DNA from: Pseudolabrys sp.
GTDB lineage: Bacteria > Pseudomonadota > Alphaproteobacteria > Rhizobiales > Xanthobacteraceae
Assembly (NCBI GenBank): GCA_026125895.1
Contig: JAHCKG010000006.1
Coordinates: 108,385 to 172,384, forward strand
Direction of reading: 5' to 3'
DNA: 64,000 nucleotides
In this document: in pieces, positions 41,976-51,506 of the stretch
How positions within the stretch are numbered: the stretch's first letter is position 1
Layout: every line of letters begins with the position of its first letter
The notes under the pieces: generated by a model
Seen by the model: only the letters and a program-made list of their open reading frames with translations
The model's database searches: none
What the model was told of the DNA's origin: nothing
Program-made: the position numbers and the translations under genes

Positions 41976-43538
41976 ATGCGAGCCGAAGATTATCGCAGCG
42001 ACAAGACCCGGCCTTTCACCGGCGCCGAATATCTCGAGTCATTGCGCGACGGCCGCGAAGTCTACATCAACGGCGAGCGCGTCAAGGACGTCACCACGCA
42101 CCCGGCCATGCGCAATTCGGTGCGCTCGCTGGCCCGGCTCTATGATGCTTTGCACGATCCCAAGACCAAGGACCGCCTGACCTCGCCGACCGATACCGGT
42201 TCGGGCGGCTACACCCACAAATATTTCCGTGTCGCTCACTCGCCGGCGGATCTGGTGGCACAGCAGGGCGCCATCGCGGACTGGGCGCGCATGACCTATG
42301 GCTGGATGGGCCGCACGGCGGACTACAAGGCGGCGCTGATGAACACGCTCGGCGCCAATGCCGAATGGTACGGGCCCTTCAAGGACAATGCGCGGGCCTG
42401 GCACAAGCGCGCGCAGGAAGCCGTGCTGTTCATGAACCACGCCATCGTCAACCCGCCGATCGACCGTCACAAGCCGGCCGAGGCGGTGAAGGACGTGTTC
42501 GTGCACATCACCAAGGAAACCGATGCCGGCATCTACGTATCCGGCGCCAAGGTGGTGGCGACTTCGTCGGCGCTGACGCACTACAATTTCCTGGCTCAGG
42601 GATCGGCGGTCGTGACCGACGATCCGTCGATGTCGGTGATGTTCATCGTTCCGATGAACGCGCCGAACCTGAAGATGTTCTGCCGCGTGTCCTACGAGCA
42701 GACGGCAAACACCGTCGGCCAGCCGTTCGACTACCCGCTGTCGTCACGCTTCGACGAGAACGACGCCATTCTGGTGCTCGACAATGTGTTCGTCCCCTGG
42801 GAGGACGTGCTTGTGCTGCGCGACGCCGGCAAGATCCTGTCGTTCCACCCGGCGTCGGGCTTCATGCACGGCTATTGCTTCCAGGGCTGCACGCGGCTCG
42901 CGGTGAAAATGGATTTCATCACCGGGCTGCTCGCCAAGGCCTTGCGCGCCACCGGCGGCGACGCGTTTCGCGGCAATCAGGCGATGCTCGGCGAGGTGAT
43001 CGCCATTCGCCACCAGTTCTGGGCCTTCTCGAACGCCATGGCCTACAATCCGGTGCCATGGGCGAGCGGCGCGGTGCTGCCCAATCTCGAAGCGGCGCTG
43101 TGCTACCGCACCTCCATGTCGGAGGCCTATCCGAAGGTCATCGACATCGTGCGCCGCGTCATCGCCTCCGGACTGATTTATCTGCCGTCGTCGGCCAAGG
43201 ATTTCGCCAATCCCGAGATCGACCGCTACCTGGCGCAATATGTGCGCGGCTCGAACGACATGGGTCACATCGAGCGCATCAAGATCATGAAACTGTTGTG
43301 GGACGCGACCGGCACCGAGTTCGCCGGGCGTCACGCGCTGTATGAGCTAAACTACGCCGGCGCGCCGGAGGAGGTACGGCTACAAGTGCTCAAAGGCGCC
43401 GAGCGCGGCGGCCGGCTCAAGGAGATGGAGGCGCTGGTCGATCGCTGCATGGCCGATTACGACGAGAACGGCTGGACCGGCGACACCTGGCTGCCGCCGC
43501 TCGATGCTCCCGGCTCGGTTCGCAACGCGGCCGAGTAA
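41976..43538 (+). CDS. hpaB: 4-hydroxyphenylacetate 3-monooxygenase, oxygenase component
   Basis: FADH2-dependent monooxygenase of 520 residues from ATG at 41976, with GGGAGGCAGG just upstream; an in-frame TTG at 41955 would include that site. Family blocks: RPFTGAEYLESLRDGREVYI, YARMTYGWMGR-like WARMTYGWMGRTADYK, NPPIDR, and the substrate/FAD region YPLSSRFDENDAILVLDNVF. It hydroxylates 4-hydroxyphenylacetate to homoprotocatechuate with reduced flavin from HpaC, encoded 18 bases downstream. Entry step of the pathway. Confidence 0.95.
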   Translation: MRAEDYRSDKTRPFTGAEYLESLRDGREVYINGERVKDVTTHPAMRNSVRSLARLYDALHDPKTKDRLTSPTDTGSGGYTHKYFRVAHSPADLVAQQGAIADWARMTYGWMGRTADYKAALMNTLGANAEWYGPFKDNARAWHKRAQEAVLFMNHAIVNPPIDRHKPAEAVKDVFVHITKETDAGIYVSGAKVVATSSALTHYNFLAQGSAVVTDDPSMSVMFIVPMNAPNLKMFCRVSYEQTANTVGQPFDYPLSSRFDENDAILVLDNVFVPWEDVLVLRDAGKILSFHPASGFMHGYCFQGCTRLAVKMDFITGLLAKALRATGGDAFRGNQAMLGEVIAIRHQFWAFSNAMAYNPVPWASGAVLPNLEAALCYRTSMSEAYPKVIDIVRRVIASGLIYLPSSAKDFANPEIDRYLAQYVRGSNDMGHIERIKIMKLLWDATGTEFAGRHALYELNYAGAPEEVRLQVLKGAERGGRLKEMEALVDRCMADYDENGWTGDTWLPPLDAPGSVRNAAE

Positions 43539-43556
43539 GGCAAGGCTCTCGAGGCA

Positions 43557-44075
43557 ATGCCGATGACGCAAAGCGTAACAAGGACGGAGTTTCGCAACGC
43601 CATGGCGCGGGTGTGCGCGCCGGTCAATGTCGTCACCTCCAAGGGGCCGGCCGGCCGCGGCGGTTTCACGGCAACGGCGATGTGCGCCGTGACCGACGAG
43701 CCGCCGACCTTGCTGATCTGCATGAACAGCCGCTCCAGCCAGACCGAAATGTTCCTGGCCAACGAACGCTTCTGCGTCAACGTCCTCACGCAAGAGCACA
43801 AGGAGCTTGCGGCCACCTTTGCCGGAGGGCTGAGCGACATGGATGCGCGCTACGCCGCCGCGGCCTGGACCGATCTGCCGTCGGGCAATCAGGCGCTCGC
43901 CGATGCCATCGTTTCCTTCGATTGCCGCCTGGCTGATGTCCGGCCGGTCGGCACACACAACATCTTCATCGGCGAAGTGGTCGATGTGCGCAGCCGCAAG
44001 GACGGCCACGCGCTGCTGTATTTCGACCGCAGCTACGTCCACGTGCCGACCCACACCGGCAGCTTCGGGGGATGA
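43557..44075 (+). CDS. hpaC: Flavin reductase, partner of HpaB
   Basis: NAD(P)H:flavin oxidoreductase of 172 residues; ATG at 43563 is an alternative start. FMN/FAD-binding split-barrel signature: RVCAPVNVVTSKGPAGRGGF, TATAMCAVTDEPPTLLICMN, and the C-terminal DGHALLYFDRSYV. It supplies FADH2 to HpaB. Last gene of the hpa operon; the MarR gene at 44132 is convergent. Confidence 0.9.
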   Translation: MPMTQSVTRTEFRNAMARVCAPVNVVTSKGPAGRGGFTATAMCAVTDEPPTLLICMNSRSSQTEMFLANERFCVNVLTQEHKELAATFAGGLSDMDARYAAAAWTDLPSGNQALADAIVSFDCRLADVRPVGTHNIFIGEVVDVRSRKDGHALLYFDRSYVHVPTHTGSFGG

Positions 44076-44131
44076 TGGCCATGGCGCGTCGTCTCGGCAG
44101 GTGCAAGCCTTCGCGGACACGGCGGCACAGG

Positions 44132-44626
44132 CTATTCGATTTCTGCCGCGATCCGTTTCAGCGTGTCGATGAACCGCTTCTTGTCGCGCGGACCGATGAT
44201 GCGGTCGAGATTGCGCTCATGCTTGCGCGCGGCCCGCGTCATCAAGGCCAGCGTCTTACGGCCCGCTGCGGTCAGATTGAGGCGATAGGCGCGCCGGTCG
44301 CTGTCGACGCGCTTGCGCTCGACCAGGCCCCGCCGTACCAGGTCCTCGACCACCGGCGTCAGGCTCGATTTGTCGCGGCCGCTGGCTGCGCTGAGTTCGG
44401 TCTGCCGGATGCCGGGGTTGCGCCCGATCAACGTCAGCGTCGCGAAGCGGCCGGGGTTCTCGCCGATCGCCGCCGAATGGTGCGAAAAGGCCTCGAACGA
44501 CGCTTCCTGCGCCATGCGCAGATTGAAGCCGACCCAGGTTGCGAGCGGGCCAAAATCGGTTGGTGTTGCGCCGGTTTCGCCGATGCGGTCGTCGCCGTCC
44601 ACTTTAGTGCTTTTGCCTTTTCGCAC
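44132..44626 (-). CDS. MarR-family transcriptional regulator
   Basis: MarR-type regulator of about 164 residues. The start is uncertain: GTG at 44626 has GGAG nine bases upstream and is preferred; a TTG at 44671 would add 15 residues. Winged helix: GIRQTELSAASGRDKSSLTP, then VVEDLVRRGLVERKRVDSDRRAYRL. It diverges from the TRAP transporter operon and an imperfect palindrome at 44673-44690 lies in between, so it probably controls the TRAP-ior run. It could also respond to aryl acids of the hpa route. Confidence 0.88.
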   Translation of the reverse strand: MRKGKSTKVDGDDRIGETGATPTDFGPLATWVGFNLRMAQEASFEAFSHHSAAIGENPGRFATLTLIGRNPGIRQTELSAASGRDKSSLTPVVEDLVRRGLVERKRVDSDRRAYRLNLTAAGRKTLALMTRAARKHERNLDRIIGPRDKKRFIDTLKRIAAEIE

Positions 44627-44672
44627 CGCAATCGTCTCCGCGGATGGCGGCCTGCCGCCGCCTGTCCGCAAT

Positions 44673-44690
44673 TAGTTTGAGGTCCAACTA
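44673..44690. promoter_or_regulatory. Operator-like imperfect palindrome for the MarR regulator
   Basis: TAGTT and AACTA arms surround an imperfect centre (TAGTTTGAGGTCCAACTA). The site is between the MarR gene and the TRAP receptor gene, the expected place for a MarR site acting on both promoters. Confidence 0.45.
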
Positions 44691-44772
44691 TTACTTTACA
44701 ACGCTTCCGACATCCGGTTCAATGTCGGAAAAGTTGGCGCTGCAACCAACGAGAACCATAGGGAGGTCACAC

Positions 44773-45804
44773 ATGAAATCGCGTATTGCCGCTTGCGCTT
44801 CAGCGCTCGTCGTTGCCGGTCTGCTCGGCGCGTCGGGTGCCGCTCTGGCTCAGGAAAAGACGTTCGACCTGAAGATTTCGCACTGGGTGCCGCCGTCGCA
44901 TCCGCTGCAAAAAGCGCTCGAGGATTGGGGCGCGTCGGTCGAGAAGGATTCCGGCGGCACCATCCATTACAAGGTCTATCCCGCGCAGCAGCTCGGCAAG
45001 GCGTTCGACCATTACGACATGGCGCGCGACGGCATCGCCGACCTTACCTACATCAATCCCGGCTATCAGCCCGGCCGCTTCCCGATCATTGGCGCCGGCG
45101 AACTGCCGTTCCTGATCGCCAACGGCAAAGGCGGCTCGCAGGCGCTCGACGCCTGGTATCGCAAATACGCCGAGAAGGAGATGAAGGACGTCAAGTTCTG
45201 TCTCGCTTTCGTGCACGATCCGGGCACGTTCCACTCCAAGTCCAAGAAGATCATGGTGCCCGACGACATCAAGGGCATGAAGATCCGCCCGGCGCACGCC
45301 ACCATGGCGACCTTCGTCACCCAGCTCGGCGGCACCAACGTGCAATCGAGCGCACCGGAAGTGCGTGACATCCTGGAGAAAGGCGTCGCCGACGCGGTGA
45401 CCTTCCCCTGGGGCTCGATCCCGCTGTTCGGCATCGACAAGGTGACCAAGTATCACATGGAAGTGCCGCTCTACGTGACCACCTTCGCGCTGGTCTTCAA
45501 CAAGGACAAATACAATCAGATGTCCGCGAAGCAGAAGAAGGTGATCGACGATCACTGCACCAACGAATGGGCGCTGAAGGTTGCGGGCCCGTGGGCCGAT
45601 TTCGAGCACAGCGGCATTGCCAAGCTCAAGGCCGAGGGGCATGACGTCTACACGATCTCCGCCGACCAGCTCGCCCAGTGGAAGAAGGCGGCCGAACCGC
45701 TGCAGAAGACCTGGGCCGATGGCGTCAAGAAGACCGGCGGCAACCCCGACACCATCATGAACGAGCTCAAGGCCGAGCTCACCAAGTTCAAGTCGGCCTA
45801 CTGA
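44773..45804 (+). CDS. dctP: TRAP transporter substrate-binding protein (DctP family)
   Basis: Periplasmic receptor of 343 residues from ATG at 44773; GGGAGG lies six bases upstream and the start gives a clear signal peptide ending ALA before QEKTF. DctP blocks: KISHWVPPSHPLQKALEDWG, YPAQQLGKAFDHYDMARDGI, MKIRPAHATMATFVTQLGGT, with the carboxylate-binding arginine in KIRPA. It delivers an organic acid to the DctQM permease encoded next. The neighbouring aromatic genes suggest an aryl-carboxylate or keto acid ligand (inference). Confidence 0.92.
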   Translation: MKSRIAACASALVVAGLLGASGAALAQEKTFDLKISHWVPPSHPLQKALEDWGASVEKDSGGTIHYKVYPAQQLGKAFDHYDMARDGIADLTYINPGYQPGRFPIIGAGELPFLIANGKGGSQALDAWYRKYAEKEMKDVKFCLAFVHDPGTFHSKSKKIMVPDDIKGMKIRPAHATMATFVTQLGGTNVQSSAPEVRDILEKGVADAVTFPWGSIPLFGIDKVTKYHMEVPLYVTTFALVFNKDKYNQMSAKQKKVIDDHCTNEWALKVAGPWADFEHSGIAKLKAEGHDVYTISADQLAQWKKAAEPLQKTWADGVKKTGGNPDTIMNELKAELTKFKSAY

Positions 45805-46328
45805 TGAACGGCGCGGTGACACGCGGTCCTGTCGACCGCTTCATCGATGCCATCGAGGTGACGGCGGCGAGTTTTCTCGCCGTCGTTACCTTGCTCACAT
45901 TCGTTTCCGTTCTGCTGCGCTATTTCTTCGCCTGGGCGATCCCCGATTCCTACGATTTCACGCGGCTTCTGCTCGGCATCTTGATCTTCTGGGGCATTGC
46001 CGTCGCCGGTTATCGCGGCGACCACATCTCGGTCGATCTTTTGTGGAGCGCATCGCCGCCCTGGGCCAAGCGCGCCATGGACGTGTTCGCCGCGCTGGTG
46101 ACGCTGGTCGCCATGATCGCGCTGACGTGGATGTTTGCGGTGAAGGTGATCGGCACCCGCGCCGACAATGTTGGCACGTTCGATCTGCGCCAGCCGGTCT
46201 GGATCTATTATTTCATCGCATGGATCGGGCTGGCTTCATCGGTCATCCTGCTGATTGCGCGCACGGTGCGGCTGGTGTTCTGGCCCGAGAAGCTCGCCCG
46301 GCCGAGCGAACTCCATTCAGTCGAGTGA
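45804..46328 (+). CDS. dctQ: TRAP transporter small permease (DctQ family)
   Basis: Small membrane subunit of 174 residues; its ATG at 45804 shares one base with the dctP stop (TGATG). Four predicted helices, with the family element FDFTRLLLGILIFWGIAVAG-like YDFTRLLLGILIFWGIAVAG at about 51-70. It stabilises DctM. Identification by size, topology and position. Confidence 0.9.
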   Translation: MNGAVTRGPVDRFIDAIEVTAASFLAVVTLLTFVSVLLRYFFAWAIPDSYDFTRLLLGILIFWGIAVAGYRGDHISVDLLWSASPPWAKRAMDVFAALVTLVAMIALTWMFAVKVIGTRADNVGTFDLRQPVWIYYFIAWIGLASSVILLIARTVRLVFWPEKLARPSELHSVE

Positions 46329-46335
46329 ATTGCTC

Positions 46336-47637
46336 ATGAGCACCGACGCCGTCGCCGCCATCGGATTTGTTGCGCTGTTCGCGCTGATGATGCTTCGCGT
46401 GCCGGTCGGCATCGCCATGGGTGCGGTGGGTGTGCTGGGCTTCGGTTACGTCGTCGGCGACATCGGGCCGGCCCTCAGAATTCTCGCGCAGTCGCCGATC
46501 CGCACCGCGACCGATGCCGAGTTCGCGGTCATTCCGCTGTTCCTGCTGATGGGCGCCTTCGCATCGTCCTCGGGCATGAGCCGCGAACTGTTTCGCGCGT
46601 CGAATACGTTCCTCGGCCATTTCCGCGGCGGGCTGGGCATCGCCACCATCGCAGCGTGCGGCGGCTTCGCCGCGATCTGCGGCTCGTCGGTCGCCACCGC
46701 CGCAACGTTCTCCAAGGTCGCCTATCCGGAAATGCGGCAATACGGCTATCCGCAGAGCTTCGCCACCGGCGTCATCGCGGCCGGCGGTTCCCTCGGCATC
46801 ATGATTCCGCCGTCGACGGTGTTTGCGGTGTACGGCCTGATCACCGAGCAGGATATCGGCAAGCTGTTCATCGCCGGCGTGGTGCCGGGCATACTCGCCA
46901 TCGGCATGTACATTCTCACCATCAACATCATTGCGCTGGTGCGGCCTGGCTTCCTGCCCAAGACGCCGCGGCACAGTTGGGCCGAGCGGCGCGCGGCGCT
47001 GCGCGACATCTGGGCGGTGGTGCTGCTGTTCTTTTTCATCATCGGCGGGCTTTATGCCGGCGTGTTCACCGCGACCGAAGCGGCCGGGATGGGCGCGGCC
47101 GGCGCCTTCATCATTGCCGTCCTGCGCCGCAAGCTGTCGCGCGAGGAGTTCATGCGCAGCCTCATCGAGTCGCTGCGCACCAGCGCCTCGGTGTTCACCA
47201 TCCTGATCGGGGCGCTGATCTTCGGTTACTTCCTGACCGTCACCCAGGTGCCGCAGCGGCTCACCGAATTCCTGACCGGTCTCGGCCTCGGCCCTTACGG
47301 CGTGCTGCTGCTGATCATGCTGATGTATCTGGTGCTCGGCTGCATCATGGACGCGATGGCCATGATCATCCTGACGATCCCGATCGTGTTTCCGGTGATC
47401 AAGGCGCTCGGCTTCGATCCGATCTGGTTCGGCGTGATCATCGTCATGACCGTGGAACTCGGGCTGATCCATCCGCCGGTCGGCATGAACGTCTTCGTCA
47501 TCAAAAGCGTGATCAAGGACGTCAAACTATCGACGGTTTTCAAGGGCGTTTTGCCGTTCGTCGCGACGGACATCATCCGGCTGGCGATTCTGATCGCATT
47601 CCCGATCCTCGCCACCTGGCTGCCGTCGCACATGTAA
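46336..47637 (+). CDS. dctM: TRAP transporter large permease (DctM family)
   Basis: Large permease of 433 residues from ATG at 46336; an in-frame extension into dctQ is rejected. About 12 helices. Family blocks: GFAAICGSSVATAATFSKVA and AGGSLGIMIPPSTVFAVYGL, plus LIHPPVGMNVFVIKSV near the end. Sodium-driven import with DctP and DctQ. The iorA gene begins 21 bases downstream, so transport and metabolism genes are probably co-transcribed. Confidence 0.95.
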   Translation: MSTDAVAAIGFVALFALMMLRVPVGIAMGAVGVLGFGYVVGDIGPALRILAQSPIRTATDAEFAVIPLFLLMGAFASSSGMSRELFRASNTFLGHFRGGLGIATIAACGGFAAICGSSVATAATFSKVAYPEMRQYGYPQSFATGVIAAGGSLGIMIPPSTVFAVYGLITEQDIGKLFIAGVVPGILAIGMYILTINIIALVRPGFLPKTPRHSWAERRAALRDIWAVVLLFFFIIGGLYAGVFTATEAAGMGAAGAFIIAVLRRKLSREEFMRSLIESLRTSASVFTILIGALIFGYFLTVTQVPQRLTEFLTGLGLGPYGVLLLIMLMYLVLGCIMDAMAMIILTIPIVFPVIKALGFDPIWFGVIIVMTVELGLIHPPVGMNVFVIKSVIKDVKLSTVFKGVLPFVATDIIRLAILIAFPILATWLPSHM

Positions 47638-47658
47638 ATGCGGCCGGGAGGCCACGCC

Positions 47659-49803
47659 ATGGAACGTTCATTCAAGAAAGAAGTCGAAGCGCTCAAGCTC
47701 GGCGACGGTGACACCTTCCACGGTGAGGGCATCCTCGCCGTCACCAAAGCGCTGCTGCAATCCGGTGTGTCCTATGTCGGCGGGTATCAGGGCGCGCCGG
47801 TATCGCACCTGCTCGACGTGCTGGTCGATGCCGAAGGCATCATGGCCGATCTCGGCGTGCATCTGGAGACCTGCTCGAACGAGGCCAGCGCCGCGGCGAT
47901 GCTGGGGGCCTCGATCAATTATCCGCTGCGCGGCGCGGTGACGTGGAAGTCGATCGTCGGCACCAATGTCGCCGCCGACGCGCTGTCGAATCTGTCGTCG
48001 CCCGGCGTCATCGGCGGCGCCATGATCATTCTCGGCGAGGATTACGGCGAGGGCGCCAGCGTCATCCAGGAGCGCTCTTATGCCTATGCCCTGAAGTCGT
48101 CGATGTGGCTGCTCGATCCGCGGCCCGATCTGCCGACCATCGTGCGCATGGTGGAGAAGGGCTTCGAGCTGTCGGAGGCGAGCCACGCGCCGGTGATGCT
48201 CGATCTGCGCATCCGCGCCTGTCACGTCACCGGGCAATTCGCGACCAAGGACAACCGCAAGGGCGAGGTGTCCGGCCTCAATCGCCTCGCCGGTCCGCCG
48301 CGCTTCAACTATGCGCGGCTGGCGCATCCGCCGGTGATCTATGCCCAAGAAAAATTGAAGATCGAGCAGCGGCTGCCGGCGGCGCGCGCTTTCATCCGCG
48401 AGCACAAGCTCAACGAGACGATCCCCGGCGATCTCTCCGACATCGGCATCATCGCCATGGGCGGCCTGACCAACAGCGTGCTACGCGGGCTGGAGCGGCT
48501 CGGGCTCGCAGACGTGTTCGGCGCCTCGCGCGTGCCGCTGCACGTCCTCAACGTCGCGTATCCGCTGGTGCCGGAAGAGATCCGCGAATTCTGCGCTACC
48601 AAGCGCGCTGTGCTTGTGGTCGAGGAAGGTCATCCGGATTACATCGAGCAGGCGGTCAACGTCGAACTCCGGCGTGCCGACATCCAGACCAAGGTCTACG
48701 GCAAGGGTCTGCTGCCACAGGGCGGCGAATACACTTCCGAAGTGCTGCTCGGCGGTCTCTCCGGCTTCCTGCAGGCGGCGCGGCCGAACGGCATCGATGC
48801 CGACGCGCTGGCCGAAAAGGCCCATGGTATCGTCGTGCGCAAGGCCGCCGCCGCGCAGGCGATCGGCGCCGCGCTTCCCGTGCGGCCGCCGACCTTCTGC
48901 ACCGGCTGCCCGGAGCGCCCGGTGTTCTCCGCCATCAAGCTGATGCAGCGCGAGATCGGGCCGACGCATATCTCGGCCGACATCGGCTGCCATGCCTTTG
49001 CGACCTTCGCGCCGTTCTCGTTCGGCAATTCGATTCTCGGCTACGGCATGTCGCTCGCCAGCGCCGCCGCGGTCGGGCCGAACATGGAGCGCCGGCCGAT
49101 CGCCATCATGGGCGACGGCGGCTTCTGGCATAACGGCCTGATCACCGGCGTCGCCTCCAACCTGTTCAACAAGGGCGACGGCGTGCTCGTCGTCATGCAG
49201 AACGGCTACACCTCAGCGACCGGCCTGCAATACATGCCGTCGAGCAAGGCGAGCCGCACCGGCGCGCCGCCGGGCATGGACATCGAACAAACCTTGCGCT
49301 CGATGGGCGTCAAGTGGATGCGCAAGGTGCGCACCTACAGCGTGGCGAAGATGGCGACGACGCTGAAGGACGCGATGAAGAGCGCCGAGCGCGGCCTCAA
49401 GGTCATCATCGCCGACGGCGAGTGTCAGCTGGCGCGGCAGCGCCGCGTGCGCGCAGAGGATGCCGTGAAGCTCGAGCGCGGCGAGCGCGTCACGCGCACG
49501 CGCTACGGCGTCGATGACGCCATCTGCACCGGCGACCATTCCTGCATCCGCCTGTCCGGCTGCCCGTCGCTGACGGTGAAGCCGTCGCCCGATCCGCTAC
49601 GCACCGATCCGGTCGCCAGCGTCATCGACTCTTGCGTCGGTTGCGGCCTGTGCGGCGAAGTCGCGCACGCCGCGGTGCTGTGCCCGTCGTTCTACCGCGC
49701 CGAGATCGTGCGCAACGCCACGTGGTGGGACCGCACTCTGTTCAAAGTCCGCCAGACCGTCATCGGTTGGCTCGGCGGCTATAACGGCGCGGCGACCGCA
49801 TGA
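47659..49803 (+). CDS. iorA: Indolepyruvate:ferredoxin oxidoreductase alpha subunit (IorA)
   Basis: Thiamine-diphosphate enzyme subunit of 714 residues from ATG at 47659 with GGGAGG upstream. N-terminal pyruvate-binding half (GYQGAPVSHLLDVLVDAEGI), CTGCPERPVF, TPP motif IMGDGGFWHNG, then a C-terminal ferredoxin-like domain with cysteines in CTGDHSCIRLSGCP and CVGCGLCGEV for Fe-S clusters. It oxidatively decarboxylates aryl-pyruvates from aromatic amino acids to aryl-acetyl-CoA. It overlaps iorB by four bases (ATGA). Context beside hpa genes supports 4-hydroxyphenylpyruvate or phenylpyruvate use. Confidence 0.93.
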   Translation: MERSFKKEVEALKLGDGDTFHGEGILAVTKALLQSGVSYVGGYQGAPVSHLLDVLVDAEGIMADLGVHLETCSNEASAAAMLGASINYPLRGAVTWKSIVGTNVAADALSNLSSPGVIGGAMIILGEDYGEGASVIQERSYAYALKSSMWLLDPRPDLPTIVRMVEKGFELSEASHAPVMLDLRIRACHVTGQFATKDNRKGEVSGLNRLAGPPRFNYARLAHPPVIYAQEKLKIEQRLPAARAFIREHKLNETIPGDLSDIGIIAMGGLTNSVLRGLERLGLADVFGASRVPLHVLNVAYPLVPEEIREFCATKRAVLVVEEGHPDYIEQAVNVELRRADIQTKVYGKGLLPQGGEYTSEVLLGGLSGFLQAARPNGIDADALAEKAHGIVVRKAAAAQAIGAALPVRPPTFCTGCPERPVFSAIKLMQREIGPTHISADIGCHAFATFAPFSFGNSILGYGMSLASAAAVGPNMERRPIAIMGDGGFWHNGLITGVASNLFNKGDGVLVVMQNGYTSATGLQYMPSSKASRTGAPPGMDIEQTLRSMGVKWMRKVRTYSVAKMATTLKDAMKSAERGLKVIIADGECQLARQRRVRAEDAVKLERGERVTRTRYGVDDAICTGDHSCIRLSGCPSLTVKPSPDPLRTDPVASVIDSCVGCGLCGEVAHAAVLCPSFYRAEIVRNATWWDRTLFKVRQTVIGWLGGYNGAATA

Positions 49804-51320
49804 CCCCGACCCGTCCCATCACCATACTGATCGCCGCGCTCGGCGGCGAAGGCGGCGGCGTGCTCACCGGGTGGATCGTCAGCGCCGCGGAAGCGGCCGG
49901 CTTCCCGGTGCAGTCGACCTCGATCCCGGGCGTCGCGCAACGCACCGGCGCCACCACCTACTACATCGAGATTTTCCCCGAGCAGGCTTCAGCCCTGAAC
50001 GGCAAGCGTCCGGTGCTGGCGCTGACGCCCGGCATCGGCGACATCGACATCGTCGTCGCCAGTGAATTGCTCGAGGCTGGGCGCACGGTTCTCAATGGCT
50101 TCGTCACGCCCGATCGGACTCATGTGATCGCCTCGCTCAGCCGGTTCTTCACCATGGACGAGAAGACGGCCATGGGCGACGGCCGCTATGACGACGAAAA
50201 ACTGATCAAGCTGGTCAAGGACAGCGCGCGCGAGGCCGTCGTGTTCGACATGACCCGGCTCGCCAACGATAACCGCGCCATGGTCAACGCCGTCATGCTC
50301 GGCGCCATTGCCGGTTCCGGCAGGCTGCCGATCAGCACCGAACAATTCCTCGCTGCGATCGGCGGCGGCGGCAAGGCCGGCGAGGCCAACCGCCGCGGTT
50401 TCCAGGCCGGACTTGCCGCGGTGCAGGCGCAAGCTGGCGCCGGGACGGCGCTCGCCGGCAAGAAAAACGCTGCGCCGACCTTGGCGTCGCTGGAACAGCA
50501 GGCGGCCGCGGCCTATCCAGGCGTGGCGCAGCCGATCGTCATAGAGGGCGTGCGCCGTCTCGTGCCGTACCAAAGCACGGCCTATGCGCAGCTCTATCTC
50601 AACCGCCTGAAAGCCATTGCCGAGGCCGATCGGCAGAGCGGTGCGCAAGGCGCCCTGCTCAAGGAGGTGGCGCGGCATCTGGCCGTGCGCATGTCCTATG
50701 AGGATGTGGTCCGCGTCGCGCAGGAGAAGATCTCGCCCGAACGCATGGCCCGCATTGCCCGGGAGGAACTGCGTGCCAAGGGCGAGCCCTATTCGGTGCA
50801 CGACTTCCTCAAGCCCGGCATCGAAGAATTGTGCCAGTTGCTGCCGCCGGCGCTCGCCCGGCCGATCCTCTCCCTCGCGGAGCGCAAAGGCTGGCTCGGC
50901 CGCGTCCATTTCGGCATGGAAATCAATTCGACGTCGGTGACCGGCTATCTGCGTTTTCTCATGCTTGCGAAGCTGCGGGCGGTGCGGCCCTACGGCCATC
51001 GTTACGCGCAGGAGCAGGCGCAGATCGACTCATGGCTCGGCCTGATCGTCGCGGCGGCGCAGCGCTCGCCAGCGTTGGCTCTCGAAGTCGCCGAATGCGC
51101 GCGCCTGATCAAAGGCTATGGCGATACGCACGCCCGCGGCTCGGCCAATTATCGGCGTATCGAGGAAGCCCTGATTCGCCCGGCCATCGCCGGCAGCATG
51201 CCGCTCGACCGCGCCGTCGATGCCGTTGCGTCGGCGCGCACCGCGGCGCTGGTCGATCCGGACGGCGAAAGTCTCGCCAAGTGCCTCGTCGATAGCGGTG
51301 CGGTGGCCAAGGCGGCTTGA
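49800..51320 (+). CDS. iorB: Indolepyruvate oxidoreductase beta subunit fused to DUF6537-like domain
   Basis: Protein of 506 residues. The first 200 are the gamma/beta pyruvate-oxidoreductase domain (LIAALGGEGGGVLTGWIVSA, STSIPGVAQRTGATTYYIEI). The remaining 300, helical and with LNRLKAIAEADRQSGAQGAL and SYEDVVRVAQEKISPERMAR, match the long aerobic-type IorB architecture. Archaeal IorB is only about 200 residues. Start ATG at 49800 overlaps iorA. Forms the working enzyme with IorA. Confidence 0.9.
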   Translation: MTPTRPITILIAALGGEGGGVLTGWIVSAAEAAGFPVQSTSIPGVAQRTGATTYYIEIFPEQASALNGKRPVLALTPGIGDIDIVVASELLEAGRTVLNGFVTPDRTHVIASLSRFFTMDEKTAMGDGRYDDEKLIKLVKDSAREAVVFDMTRLANDNRAMVNAVMLGAIAGSGRLPISTEQFLAAIGGGGKAGEANRRGFQAGLAAVQAQAGAGTALAGKKNAAPTLASLEQQAAAAYPGVAQPIVIEGVRRLVPYQSTAYAQLYLNRLKAIAEADRQSGAQGALLKEVARHLAVRMSYEDVVRVAQEKISPERMARIAREELRAKGEPYSVHDFLKPGIEELCQLLPPALARPILSLAERKGWLGRVHFGMEINSTSVTGYLRFLMLAKLRAVRPYGHRYAQEQAQIDSWLGLIVAAAQRSPALALEVAECARLIKGYGDTHARGSANYRRIEEALIRPAIAGSMPLDRAVDAVASARTAALVDPDGESLAKCLVDSGAVAKAA

Positions 51321-51506
51321 TCGCGGCTACTCGGCGATCAATCAACAGTGCTACTTTGCGGAATTCTGCAACGGCGTGGCTCCCCTCCCCACCAGCGCAC
51401 CGAACTCTTAATCCAGTTTGTCTATGCGCCGCAGTTATTCGATCAAACTTTTCTTTATTCAGAACCAATATCTTCCCGCCCCACCACGACAAGGGGCACT
51501 TCTCAA

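Noticed and set aside
46243-47472. 409-codon open frame opposite dctM
   Set aside because: His/Asp/Arg-rich mirror of a membrane protein gene; no domain.
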